A DNA stretch of 64,000 bases from Vibrio artabrorum (GTDB lineage: Bacteria > Pseudomonadota > Gammaproteobacteria > Enterobacterales > Vibrionaceae). Made by a program: the position numbers and the translations under genes. Below, piece after piece: positions 8,820 to 17,526 of this stretch. The stretch spans positions 992,001 through 1,056,000 of the forward strand of contig NZ_AP025459.1 in NCBI RefSeq assembly GCF_024347295.1, in the 5' to 3' direction. The notes under the pieces are model-generated. The model was not told the origin of the DNA and ran no database searches. It saw only the letters and a list, made by a program, of their open reading frames with translations. How positions within the stretch are numbered: position 1 is the first letter of the stretch; the number at the start of each line of letters is the position of its first letter.

Positions 8820-8889
8820 CCTCATTAAAGTTCGCGAAGATAAACGAGTACGTTTACTCTGTTACTTAGTTCTCGATACTTTAATGAGG
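8820..8889 (+). promoter_or_regulatory. Long hairpin masking the acpH ribosome binding site
   Basis: CCTCATTAAAGT (8820-8831) is perfectly complementary to ACTTTAATGAGG (8878-8889), whose GAGG is the only Shine-Dalgarno of acpH (ATG at 8894). Between the arms a second hairpin, TAAACG-AGTA-CGTTTA (8841-8856), brings them together. If transcribed as one RNA the ribosome site is buried in a 12-base stem. Confidence 0.6.
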
Positions 8890-8893
8890 TTCA

Positions 8894-9505
8894 ATGAACT
8901 TTCTCGCACACCTTCACATCGCCAAGCACTGTAACAGCAACTTAGCCGGTAACCTGTTAGGTGATTTTGTTAAAGGCAATCCTAATAAACGCTATTCTGA
9001 TGCACTTTCTGACGGTATTAGGCTTCATCGATTTGTTGATAGCTATACTGATGGTCATGATGTATCTCGTTCTGCAAAATCGCTTTTCTCAGACCAAACA
9101 CGACGCTTTGCGCCTATTGCACTCGATGTCTTTTGGGATCACTGCTTAGCCAATCATTGGGCACAGTTCTCGCAGCAGACATTAGAGCGTTTTTGTTTCG
9201 ATAGCCATGAGCAGATCTTTGAACATCAAGAGCCACACTGGCCAGAAAATTTCGTTATGGTTCATCAGAAAATGGCTGAGCATAGATGGTTAGAGAGCTA
9301 TCAAGAGATGTCATCTATAGAGGTGGTATTGCAGCGAATGGCGTTGAGAAGGCCCAAACTCAGTATGCTCGAGGCATGTTATGATGAACTCGACCGTCAC
9401 TACGACACGTTGCAGTGTCACTTTGATGAGCTTTATCCCAACGTGTTAGAAGAAGCGAAGCAGTTTAATGCGCTTCAAATGAAGAAAAATCAAAAGGAAA
9501 GGTAA
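8894..9505 (+). CDS. acpH: Acyl carrier protein phosphodiesterase
   Basis: Removes the 4'-phosphopantetheine arm from holo-ACP, yielding apo-ACP. The 203 residues (193 in E. coli AcpH) start MNFLAHLHIAKHCNSNLAGN, followed by LLGDFVKGN, LHRFVDSYTD with the His/Asp metal ligands, and VFWDHCLANHW. This HD-like arrangement is diagnostic for the family. It is followed after 57 bases by an RhlE-type helicase gene and could share a transcript. Its translation start lies within a hairpin. The start ATG is the only sensible one. Confidence 0.92.
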   Translation: MNFLAHLHIAKHCNSNLAGNLLGDFVKGNPNKRYSDALSDGIRLHRFVDSYTDGHDVSRSAKSLFSDQTRRFAPIALDVFWDHCLANHWAQFSQQTLERFCFDSHEQIFEHQEPHWPENFVMVHQKMAEHRWLESYQEMSSIEVVLQRMALRRPKLSMLEACYDELDRHYDTLQCHFDELYPNVLEEAKQFNALQMKKNQKER

Positions 9506-9562
9506 ACAGCGTAATGCAGGTTTGCTACAATCCGCGCCTATTTAATCTTTGAGCATCATACT

Positions 9563-10837
9563 ATGTCTGAATCTACAAAATCTTTTCACCAACTAGGATT
9601 ATCTGAGCATCTTCTTGCCACGCTGTCTGAGCTTAACTTTACGGCTCCGACCAGTGTTCAAGAGCAAGCGATTCCATTGGTATTAGAAGGCAAAGATGTA
9701 CTGGCTGGTGCTCAAACGGGTACCGGTAAAACGGCCGCGTTTGGTTTACCGATTATTCAAAGATTAATCGAGACGAAAGACAACGTTATTCCGAACCCTA
9801 AGCTCGTTCGCGCGCTTGTGTTAGTACCAACTCGTGAATTGGCACAACAGGTCTTCGATAACGTAACTAGCTACGCAAAGGGCACCGACATTAAAGTCGT
9901 GGTGGCCTATGGCGGCGTGAGCATGAAGGTGCAAACGGATAACCTACGCGGTGGTGCAGATATTCTTGTCGCGACGCCTGGTCGTCTTATCGATCACATG
10001 TTCACTAGGAACATCATGTTGAGCCAAACAGAAGTGCTGGTACTGGATGAAGCAGACCGTATGTTAGATATGGGTTTCATGCCTGACATCAAACGTATTC
10101 TTTCTCGCATGAACGAAGTGCGTCAAACCCTGTTCTTCTCTGCGACGTTTGATAACAAAATCAAAGCGATTGCACACCGTATGATGCAAAAGCCAAGTGA
10201 AATTCAAGTAACACCAAAAAACAGCACAGCAGAGACCGTTACCCAGATGGTTTACCCGGTAGATAAATCGCGTAAAAGTGAATTATTGGCGTATTTGATT
10301 GGCTCAAAGAATTGGCAACAAGTGTTGGTGTTTACGAAAACGAAGCAGGGCACAGATGCTCTTGTTAAAGAGCTTAAGTTAGACGGTATCAAAGCGGCAT
10401 CAATCAATGGCGATAAGAGCCAGGGTGCGCGTCAAAAAGCATTGGACGATTTCAAATCAGGCAAAGTTCGCGCGTTGATCGCAACCGACGTAGCAGCCCG
10501 TGGTATCGATATTCAGCAGCTAGAACAAGTTGTGAACTATGACATGCCATTCAAAGCGGAAGATTACGTTCACCGTATCGGACGAACGGGTCGTGCCGGT
10601 AACAGCGGTTTAGCGATCTCTTTGATGAGTCAGGATGAAGCTTACCTACTGGGTGATATTGAGCGATTACTTGATACGCGTTTGCCTCAAGAGTGGCTAG
10701 AAGGCTTTGAACCAAGCCTAGAAAAAGATCTCGCGCCCGATCGCGGTGGCCGCAGTAAGAGTCGTTCATCAGAAAAACGCAAAATGAAGGCAAAGCTCAA
10801 AATCCACCAAAATCGCGGTAAAGCGCGTCGAAAATAA
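9563..10837 (+). CDS. rhlE: DEAD-box RNA helicase, RhlE type
   Basis: ATP-dependent RNA helicase, 424 residues, with all motifs in order: the Q motif (FTAPTSVQEQAIP), Walker A AQTGTGKT, PTRELA, TPGR, DEADRMLDMGF, SAT, the ARGID motif and HRIGRTGR. The last 35 residues are very basic (KSRSSEKRKMKAKLKIHQNR) and likely bind RNA. RhlE proteins act in ribosome maturation and RNA turnover, often at low temperature. A second protein of this group is encoded at 25625. Followed by a strong terminator. Confidence 0.9.
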   Translation: MSESTKSFHQLGLSEHLLATLSELNFTAPTSVQEQAIPLVLEGKDVLAGAQTGTGKTAAFGLPIIQRLIETKDNVIPNPKLVRALVLVPTRELAQQVFDNVTSYAKGTDIKVVVAYGGVSMKVQTDNLRGGADILVATPGRLIDHMFTRNIMLSQTEVLVLDEADRMLDMGFMPDIKRILSRMNEVRQTLFFSATFDNKIKAIAHRMMQKPSEIQVTPKNSTAETVTQMVYPVDKSRKSELLAYLIGSKNWQQVLVFTKTKQGTDALVKELKLDGIKAASINGDKSQGARQKALDDFKSGKVRALIATDVAARGIDIQQLEQVVNYDMPFKAEDYVHRIGRTGRAGNSGLAISLMSQDEAYLLGDIERLLDTRLPQEWLEGFEPSLEKDLAPDRGGRSKSRSSEKRKMKAKLKIHQNRGKARRK

Positions 10838-10885
10838 GCGATTTTAACGCTTAACTCCGTTTAATTATGAGTACATATAAAAACA

Positions 10886-10920
10886 CTCCGTGACAGTTAA
10901 TTCTGTCATGGAGCATTTTT
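10886..10920 (+). terminator. Rho-independent terminator after rhlE
   Basis: CTCCGTGACAG and CTGTCATGGAG pair over 11 bases (one G-T) around a 6-base loop, followed by CATTTTTAT. It ends the rhlE transcript; the facing TetR gene stops 35 bases further on. Confidence 0.85.
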
Positions 10921-10954
10921 ATATTAAACTAACTTCGGACCTGAAAAAGTGTTA

Positions 10955-11707
10955 TCAAGATTCATTATGCTCAGGGTTATACTTCCATTTGCAAGGTACG
11001 TCATAAATCAGTTCTTCTAGGCTAATCGGGTTAAGCTTCCACTCTTCTTCAACACCAAATTGACTGATCATTTGCGAATTAAACATTTGCCAATGCTTCA
11101 TTAGAGCTTCTTCAGGTGTCGTTACCGTTTCATTTTCATTTTCATTTTCGTTCCATGTGCTTTCCATAAACGGGGTTAGGCACGTTGCTCCATTGGCATA
11201 CATGATCATTTGCCACTTTATTTCATTAATATTAACGATGTTGTCTGGATTGGTATCATTGTATTGATCTGCCAGCTTACCGATTTCATCTTCAAGACTC
11301 CCCCCATTACTGATGAAATAATCAACGAGGTTATCTTCTTGACGCACAGAATCCGATAGGAGTTGTATCGGTCGACGAAAGTGAATCATGTTGCTAAAAA
11401 GATGCATAGTAAACAAGTAGATTGAAATATTTGGCGTGACGTCTTTTGGTAATTCTTGTATGACTTTACTAATGTAAGACTGAAAATAGTTGTGCAAGCA
11501 ATCACTTATTGCATGCCATATTTTCTCTTTACTACCAAAGTGATGACGGATAAGACTATGAGATACCCCCGCTTTTTCACTGATATTACGTAACGACACT
11601 CGTTCATAGCCTGAAGTGCAAAACAGTTCTGCTGCAACAGCCATTATTTGAATTTGAGTTTCTTCAGCGTCTTTCGCGCTTCTTCTTCCTTGCTTTTTTA
11701 CCGTCAT
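10955..11707 (-). CDS. TetR-family transcriptional regulator
   Basis: A 250-residue TetR repressor. The DNA-binding domain spans about residues 15-65, with the helix-turn-helix region VSLRNISEKAGVSHSLIRHH and the family-typical FGSKEKIW after it. The ligand-binding part is of no class I can name. Around residue 187 lies a run of alternating Asn-Glu, encoded by hexanucleotide repeats at about 11128-11152, which is an unusual insertion. No structural gene is divergent within 350 bases; the next feature upstream is a pair of palindromic direct repeats at 11855-11940 that could be its own operators. Confidence 0.88.
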   Translation of the reverse strand: MTVKKQGRRSAKDAEETQIQIMAVAAELFCTSGYERVSLRNISEKAGVSHSLIRHHFGSKEKIWHAISDCLHNYFQSYISKVIQELPKDVTPNISIYLFTMHLFSNMIHFRRPIQLLSDSVRQEDNLVDYFISNGGSLEDEIGKLADQYNDTNPDNIVNINEIKWQMIMYANGATCLTPFMESTWNENENENETVTTPEEALMKHWQMFNSQMISQFGVEEEWKLNPISLEELIYDVPCKWKYNPEHNES

Positions 11708-11854
11708 CTTGATTTCGTACGTTTACTTGATTTATATATTCTACACTGTTTGGACTTAAATAAGAATATTGTACTGACGGGCAGTCAATCTGATGAGTCT
11801 CGACATTAAAAAAAATGCTCAGTGATGTGCTCACTCACAACGATGGAATCAAGC

Positions 11855-11940
11855 GTCCCATATATTTTGGGAAAGGTTTATTTAGCTGCTGACTTTAATA
11901 ACGGAACCTGTGATGTTCCATATTATATGGGGAAAGTGTT
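11855..11940. repeat. Two palindromic repeats spaced exactly 60 bases
   Basis: TCCCATATATTTTGGGAAAG (from 11856) and TTCCATATTATATGGGGAAAG (from 11916) are direct repeats with a 60-base period. Each contains an inverted repeat: TCCCA-N7-TGGGA in the first and CCATAT-T-ATATGG in the second. They lie 150-230 bases upstream of the TetR gene, in the 348-base gap 11708-12055. A frame at 11822-12019 crosses both and reads a VPY.GKV repeat, but it has no ribosome site, so operators are the better guess. Confidence 0.5.
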
Positions 11941-12055
11941 TACTAAGGGGGGAGGGATTAAAATATCGTTAGGCCAATTCTCTCTATTAACCGAATGTTT
12001 TATGACTACTATATTGTGAATAGGAGATGACGCTAGTGAATAATAGAAAGAGAGG

Positions 12056-12856
12056 CTAGATAACCAAACGCAGATCAAGGTCAACTGGTTTTGGCATGGC
12101 CAATAGATAACCTTGATACATATCGAAGCCCAAACTTTGCATCGCTGCGAGTTGCTCGGGAGTCTCAATGCCTTCTATGACCGTTTTTGCGCCAATTTGG
12201 TTTGCAAGTTCAAGTGCTTTCTCCATTTCGAGGTGCTCGCCATTCTCGAAGTTGAGCATCACGGATCGGTCTATTTTGATAATGTTTGGGTTGATGTAAC
12301 GAACTCGGTGTTCTGTTGATGCTTGTGTTCCAAAGTCATCGACTGCAATTTGGAATCCGTTTTTGGCAAGTGACGTGGCAGCCTTTTTTAATCGTTCCTC
12401 ACTTATAGCATTCAACTCGACTAACTCCATGACGATCTGTTGGCATGAAAGATTAAGCTCTAGTAACCGTTTAGCTAACAGGCCATCGCTGACATTTTTT
12501 GTCGCAAACAACTCGCCAACGTTAGGAAGAACGTTCAAAAATAAATCTAGATGCCGAACCGTTGATTGTGCAAAATTACGGATATGTATCGCACGACTGA
12601 GTCTTTCGACATTGACCTTATCTGTGTAGGAGGTTTCGTCTGAATGGAAAAATTGATCAGGACGGACAACCTCACCTTGACGATTAGATATACGAACCAA
12701 AGCCTCCACACCGACCTGGGTTGTAGAATGATCAAATATCGGTTGATAAACACTTTTCAGTGTTAGGTTTTGATAGTGGGCAATAAATTGCCTATCAGAA
12801 TCCATAGATATGCAATTACTAAATTCACTTCTGTCAGATAAAATCATAGTCGCCAA
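12056..12856 (-). CDS. Stand-alone EAL-domain c-di-GMP phosphodiesterase
   Basis: A 266-residue protein made almost entirely of an EAL domain (about residues 30-260), with no membrane helix and no sensor. Visible active-site elements are VGVEALVRI (the EAL glutamate), LNVLPN (metal-binding Asn), VMELVELN, VDDFGTQASTEHRV, IIKIDRSVM, TVIEGIET and YQGYLLAMPKP. The DDFGTG loop is altered to DDFGTQ with a divergent loop 6 following, so activity may be weakened though the metal-binding acids remain. It may be a cytoplasmic phosphodiesterase or an effector. Alone in its transcript. Confidence 0.85.
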   Translation of the reverse strand: MATMILSDRSEFSNCISMDSDRQFIAHYQNLTLKSVYQPIFDHSTTQVGVEALVRISNRQGEVVRPDQFFHSDETSYTDKVNVERLSRAIHIRNFAQSTVRHLDLFLNVLPNVGELFATKNVSDGLLAKRLLELNLSCQQIVMELVELNAISEERLKKAATSLAKNGFQIAVDDFGTQASTEHRVRYINPNIIKIDRSVMLNFENGEHLEMEKALELANQIGAKTVIEGIETPEQLAAMQSLGFDMYQGYLLAMPKPVDLDLRLVI

Positions 12857-13320
12857 TAAAAATGCTTAATCTTATAACGGGAGAATACGTTACATGTGTC
12901 ACAATATTGACAGGTGTAGGTAATTTGTCAATTAATTAAAATATAGAGTGAATTCTTTTAATATATATTCATAACAAATGGCACATAATCACAATGCGAA
13001 GTGCTCAGTGTTTTTACATTTTGTTCTATTTTTAATTACTTATTGTAAAGTCGCCAACTGCGACGTTAACAAATTGTGAGTACTGAGAGAGGCCTGTATC
13101 TTATTCGTTTGAGTAAATATAAGGCTAGAATGCCTATGCAACTGAGGGGGTAGGGTTAAGGTTCTGATCTGACCTCGGGTATTAAACTATGGTTTTAAAG
13201 AGTATATATGTAAACAACATTCAATGATGAAACTAAAAGCTGAGATCATGCAACGTTTATTAAATATTGATTTAGTTTAACAAATCTTGAGTGCGGGTCT
13301 AAATTTGATCGCTACTTTTA
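12857..13320. other. Intergenic, 464 bases, nothing supported
   Basis: AT-rich sequence without a frame backed by a ribosome site, hairpin terminator or recognisable operator. The EAL gene promoter should lie at the left end. I see nothing else I can defend. Confidence 0.5.
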
Positions 13321-13953
13321 TTACCATTGAAGTACGGCATAAAGCTGTAGATATTTACGAACTAATTGTTGATTTCCTGAACGTTTTAAAGGGTGCCCAA
13401 ACTTAATGAAACATGGGCTAATTTTGAAGTTGTTATTCAAATCAATCGCGAATTGAGAATCACTCTCTCTTAGAGTGATACCCTGTTGGCTGTATTCTGT
13501 TATTTCATCAGGGAGTTCTCCCATCCACCAGTGCAACAGTTCGCCGCTGTTTTTGCTTCGGCTTATCCAGTGGTCAGAAACAATAATTAAAAGGTCGTTG
13601 GGTTGGATTGCAAACCCATACTCTTGCTGCCAGTTATGAATATCCAACATCAACTTTTTACGACATGTTTTTCCAGCGCTGACCATGTGGTGACTGATCA
13701 CCCAAACCGTGCCTATTTCAGACGAAATTCGGAAGTGTCGAGGGTTTTCTCCGGAGGAAAGCATTTCAAGTGGGCTGACACTACTTACATGATTGAAATT
13801 AACAAAAGTATGTTCCATTCGCCGAGCGAAGGCTTTGCCGATGTGGTGCTCACTGATCCCTTGATTGTGTACTGTAGGGTAATGATGTTCACAGAGTTTT
13901 AGACAATCCTCTTGAAACTGACTGACGCTTTGAATCACTAGATCTAATAACAA
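13321..13953 (-). CDS. Hypothetical protein, 210 aa
   Basis: I do not recognise this family. The 210 residues have no signal peptide or membrane helix. Notable features are several His and Trp clusters (HNWQQEYGF, LLHWWMGELPDE), a central beta-rich segment and a basic C-terminus. The length of the open frame and ordinary codon use make it a real gene. It stands alone on the minus strand with long gaps on both sides and no hint of partners. Confidence 0.7.
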   Translation of the reverse strand: MLLDLVIQSVSQFQEDCLKLCEHHYPTVHNQGISEHHIGKAFARRMEHTFVNFNHVSSVSPLEMLSSGENPRHFRISSEIGTVWVISHHMVSAGKTCRKKLMLDIHNWQQEYGFAIQPNDLLIIVSDHWISRSKNSGELLHWWMGELPDEITEYSQQGITLRESDSQFAIDLNNNFKISPCFIKFGHPLKRSGNQQLVRKYLQLYAVLQW

Positions 13954-14190
13954 TGAAGTCCCTCATACACAGTTGTTATCTTGTTGATAGTCCATAGTAC
14001 GGTAATTGCTGTGTTATTACCTATGGTCAAAGTGCGAGTTCTTGATCCCTCTATCAAAATTAGGCAATACAGCGCATTTTTAACGATAACAATAGCTCTC
14101 TATTCGTAATTATCTTAAATTATAATAAGTTAACATAATCCCCATTTATCGCTAACAGTTGATTTACTTACTCATTATTAGGAAACATTT

Positions 14191-14436
14191 ATGTCTATTC
14201 AATTGGATTCGAAACAAAAGTCTGAACTTGTACATACGCTTCAAAAGTACTTACAAGATGAACTCGATGTTGAGCTTGGTCAGTTTGATACAGAATTTTT
14301 GGTTGACTTCATAAGTAAAAAATTTGGTGCGGTTTACTACAATAAAGGGATTGAAGATGCTCAAACAGTCATAGAACGTAAAATGTTAGATATTTCAGAC
14401 GAGCTCTATGAGATCGAACAGGTTGTTGAGATTTAG
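14191..14436 (+). CDS. DUF2164 family protein
   Basis: An 81-residue protein matching the DUF2164 pattern: a basic-acidic N-terminal helix (SKQKSELVHTLQKYLQDELD), then the signature FLVDFISKKFGAVYYNKGIEDAQ, in which FGAVYYNKG corresponds to the conserved FGPxFYNQG. The function of the family is unknown. The C-terminus is acidic. An AGGAA ribosome site lies before the ATG. A separate promoter for the next gene is likely because 168 bases follow. Confidence 0.8.
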   Translation: MSIQLDSKQKSELVHTLQKYLQDELDVELGQFDTEFLVDFISKKFGAVYYNKGIEDAQTVIERKMLDISDELYEIEQVVEI

Positions 14437-14604
14437 AGGCAACGCACACTTGTTTGAAAAATCACTTGTTCAAAAAATTTGAATAATTCGTTTGATTTGA
14501 AATGATGTAACTAATCTAAAACGTGGTAAATAATATGTTACACAGATTTGGTGTAGAGCACGATTTTCAAACCGATACTCATCGTTAACATTTGGAAGAG
14601 AGGC

Positions 14605-15144
14605 ATGGAAAACAACGTTAAAAATTATAACCCTCTAGCAAGAATAATGCATTGGGCATCAGCACTCGCGATTTTTGGCTTATTTGGTGTAGGCCTGTGG
14701 ATGGTTGATCTCTCGTACTACAGTGAGTGGTACAAAACAGCACCAGACTATCATCGTTCAGTTGGTATCCTTTTAGCTACTGTTACCGTTATTCGCTTTC
14801 TTTGGAAGGTTGTTACCGCGTCACCTAAGCTGGAAGGTAAAAGCTACGAAGTTTTAGCCGCGAAGATCGTTCATGGTTTTATGTACCTTAACTTAGCGGT
14901 TTTATTTATTTCTGGTTATTTGATTTCGACATCAGATGGCCGCGGGATCGACGTTTTCAATTGGTTTACTGTTCCAAGCATGGGTGAACTGTTTGCTAAC
15001 CAGTCTGATCTTGCAGGGACGGTTCACTACTGTGCTGCCTGGGTACTGATCATCATGGCATCAGTGCACGCCTTAGCGGCGATAAAACACCACGTTGTCG
15101 ACAAAGACGATACGCTACGAAAAATGATAGGAGCTTCAAAATGA
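14605..15144 (+). CDS. Cytochrome b561, YceJ/CybB type
   Basis: A di-heme inner-membrane cytochrome of 179 residues with four hydrophobic helices. Candidate heme ligands are H16 in RIMHW, the His of DYHRSVGILL, the His of KIVHGFMY and one in VHALAAIKHHVV. It probably passes electrons between the quinone pool and a periplasmic partner. The stop overlaps the start of the yceI gene by four bases (ATGA), so the two are translationally coupled, as in the yceJ-yceI pair of E. coli. Confidence 0.88.
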   Translation: MENNVKNYNPLARIMHWASALAIFGLFGVGLWMVDLSYYSEWYKTAPDYHRSVGILLATVTVIRFLWKVVTASPKLEGKSYEVLAAKIVHGFMYLNLAVLFISGYLISTSDGRGIDVFNWFTVPSMGELFANQSDLAGTVHYCAAWVLIIMASVHALAAIKHHVVDKDDTLRKMIGASK

Positions 15145-15710
15145 AAAAGTCAATTATCGCGACAGGATTAGCATTTGCAATGGCAATGCCTTTCACTACG
15201 AACGCCGCCGATTACGTGATTGATACAAAAGGTGCGCATGCTTCAGTTAACTTTAAAGTTAGCCATCTAGGTTACAGTTTTATTCAAGGCCGTTTTAACA
15301 CGTTCTCTGGTGACTTCTCATTTGACGAAAGTAATGTTGAAGCATCCAAAGTAAACGTGACAATTGATACTACGAGTCTTGATTCAAACCACGCAGAACG
15401 TGATAAGCATATCCGCAGTTCTGACTTTATTGATGCTGGTAAGTTCTCAGAGGCGACATTCAACAGTACAAAAGTGGTTGATAAAGGCGACGGCAAACTT
15501 GAAGTTATGGGTGACCTTAAACTTCACGGTGTCACTAAGCCTATCGTTATTGAAGCTGAATTCATCGGTGCTGGTCAAGACCCATGGGGCGGTGAGCGTG
15601 CAGGTTTCGTTGGTACAACTCGTTTAGAACTTGCTGATTTCAACATTCCAGTAATGGGTGCTTCAAGCTATGTCGATATGGATCTACACGTTGAAGGCGT
15701 AAAGAAGTAA
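15141..15710 (+). CDS. yceI: YceI-family periplasmic protein
   Basis: A secreted lipocalin-like beta-barrel that binds an isoprenoid or quinone-like lipid. Residues 1-23 are a signal peptide ending TTNAA; the mature part opens ADYVIDTKGAHASVNFKVSH, the family signature, and includes HIRSSDFIDAGKFSEATF and LKLHGVTKPIVIEAEF. Length (189) matches E. coli YceI (191). Co-transcribed with the cytochrome b561 gene, which suggests a shared quinone-linked role; this is inference. Confidence 0.93.
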   Translation: MKKSIIATGLAFAMAMPFTTNAADYVIDTKGAHASVNFKVSHLGYSFIQGRFNTFSGDFSFDESNVEASKVNVTIDTTSLDSNHAERDKHIRSSDFIDAGKFSEATFNSTKVVDKGDGKLEVMGDLKLHGVTKPIVIEAEFIGAGQDPWGGERAGFVGTTRLELADFNIPVMGASSYVDMDLHVEGVKK

Positions 15711-15859
15711 CCAATTAGGGGATAATGTTGTTGGTTACTGAAGTTATTGTTTAACTTACTCATCAGGCTAACCCAGCTATCGCGATTATTAATAGATATG
15801 AAAGCTTTTATGTATGAAACCGTTTATTCGATATCTAGAGCGACAGTTGGAAAGAGAGA

Positions 15860-15892
15860 AAGGCGTAAAGTGAAAACTTTACGCCTTTTTTA
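15860..15892 (+). terminator. Rho-independent terminator downstream of yceI
   Basis: AAGGCGTAAAG and CTTTACGCCTT pair perfectly around a 6-base loop, followed by TTTTATT. It lies about 150 bases after the yceI stop. The rest of the 364-base gap to 16075 shows no gene. Confidence 0.85.
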
Positions 15893-16074
15893 TTGAGGTC
15901 AATGGCAGCGCGTTTAGGTCTGTTTTGTGTCAAACCGTTTAGTACGTTAAAAGCCGCCATTTGTCTCTAGCCAGTCAACGTTGCCATGACTGAGTTATCT
16001 AATTGAACTACAGTTCAACCTAAGATTCGTTACTTTGTTTCTAGTGAAGCGCTTGCCTTGTAAACAGTCGCTAT

Positions 16075-17526
16075 TTAAGCCGTTTCTAGTTCAGCTTGAG
16101 GAACCACGTTGAGTCGGTCACCGTAGATTGGACGGAGTGCCAGCATTACTTCTATGCGAGTCAGCACCCCGACCATCACACCATTTTCTAACACTGGCAG
16201 CATGTGTGGTTGGCTTACTTTCATCGCTTTAGCACGCTCTTCTAGAGAAAGGGACGTTAGGCGAGTTGCAAACCCCATGCTTGTTGTTGGGTAAAGCTGC
16301 TCTTTATCGATACATAGGAACTCAGCAACATCGACGAGCTTATCGTTAACATCGATAGCCACAACATCACGGCTCATTAGATCGACGACTTTTTGACCTT
16401 GCGTCGGGATATAGTCTTGGCACCAAAGGTCAACCATTACATCGTGAACAGAAAATATACCCACTAGACGACCTTCTATATCACAGACAGGAGCGCTAAC
16501 AAGTTGCGCGTTTAAAAGTGAATCGATCGCAACGGATGTTGGCATTTCTACGCTCAGTGTCATTGGTTGAGTATTCATGATGTGCTTAATAGTAGTTGCT
16601 GTATTCATAGTGATTTCCTTAACTGACGTAATTTCTGTTGTTTGTGTAATCGCGTTAATTTTTGCTGCTTTAAGTTGTGGGCGTCGGTAAATGCTCCAAT
16701 TGGCTAAGCCAACCAATACTGAGCCGCCTACGATGTTACCGATTGTCACCGGTATTAAGTTTGCGGTAACAAATTTCATGATATTTAGGTCTGCGTACTG
16801 GGCTGGTGTCGCGCCAATTTGCATCCAAAAACTTTCTGGTGCGAATGCTTGAATGGTGATGCCTAGTGGGACCATGAACATATTCGCCACACAGTGTTCA
16901 AATCCTGAACTCACAAACATTGCTACGGGCAATACGGTCATCATTGCTTTGGTCATCGCATTTGCTGAACTAAAGGTTAGCCAGATCGCTAAACAAACCA
17001 ATAAGTTACAAAGCACACCCAGAGCGAAAGCTTGAATAGGGCTATGGTGAAGCTTGTGTTGAGCGATATTCAGAGCATTCAACCCCCATTGTCCGCCATC
17101 AAGTTGATATAGGCCGGCAGCGCTGACCAAAGTCAAAAGGAACATGGCACCAATAAAGTTACCAACATAGACCTTGCCCCAGATAGACATCATCTTGTTG
17201 AACGTTATCTGCTTGTTGGCCCATGAGATACTTGATAGCACTGAGCTGGTGAATAACTCTCCACCGCAAATCACAATCAAGATTAAACCCATACTAAAGG
17301 CAAGCCCGCCCGCTAAGCGGCTCAATCCCCATCCTGTGTTAGCACTACCCGTGGTAACGGTAATGTAGAATAAAAAAGCGAGTCCTATGAATGCACCGGC
17401 CATGATTGCCAAGCTCAATATCATGCTGTCGGTTTTATGTGCTTTGCTTAATGCGAACTTCTCTGCTTGCGCCATCATTTCTGATGGTGAGAACAGTTGA
17501 TCATTTTTAGAAGTACTTATGGTCAT
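16075..17526 (-). CDS. Formate/nitrite channel fused to CBS domains
   Basis: Residues 1-280 form an FNT-family channel (FocA/NirC-like): six membrane helices and the signature SSGFEHCVANMFMVPLG, whose histidine is the central pore residue. Residues about 310-470 are a pair of CBS domains (IKHIMNTQPMTLSVEMPTS, APVCDIEGRLVGIFSVHDVM, then VVDLMSRDVVAIDVNDKL and LPVLENGVMVGVLTRIEV), which usually bind adenine nucleotides. Ordinary FNT proteins are 260-290 residues, so the C-terminal sensor is a fusion. A perfect ribosome site and ATG lie between the halves at 16606-16620. The start has AGGGGCGG before it. A LysR gene is divergent. Confidence 0.88.
   Translation of the reverse strand: MTISTSKNDQLFSPSEMMAQAEKFALSKAHKTDSMILSLAIMAGAFIGLAFLFYITVTTGSANTGWGLSRLAGGLAFSMGLILIVICGGELFTSSVLSSISWANKQITFNKMMSIWGKVYVGNFIGAMFLLTLVSAAGLYQLDGGQWGLNALNIAQHKLHHSPIQAFALGVLCNLLVCLAIWLTFSSANAMTKAMMTVLPVAMFVSSGFEHCVANMFMVPLGITIQAFAPESFWMQIGATPAQYADLNIMKFVTANLIPVTIGNIVGGSVLVGLANWSIYRRPQLKAAKINAITQTTEITSVKEITMNTATTIKHIMNTQPMTLSVEMPTSVAIDSLLNAQLVSAPVCDIEGRLVGIFSVHDVMVDLWCQDYIPTQGQKVVDLMSRDVVAIDVNDKLVDVAEFLCIDKEQLYPTTSMGFATRLTSLSLEERAKAMKVSQPHMLPVLENGVMVGVLTRIEVMLALRPIYGDRLNVVPQAELETA
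16606..16620 (-). promoter_or_regulatory. Internal ribosome site and start before the CBS half
   Basis: On the minus strand AAGGA-AATCACT-ATG lies in frame at residue 307 of the fusion. Spacing is 7 bases, as good as any start in this window. It would yield a separate 177-residue CBS protein (16608 down to 16075). Confidence 0.6.

Noticed and set aside
11822..12019. 65-codon frame reading a repeated VPY.GKV
   Set aside because: It lies across the palindromic repeats and lacks a Shine-Dalgarno; the repetition is explained by DNA repeats. Kept as a regulatory finding.
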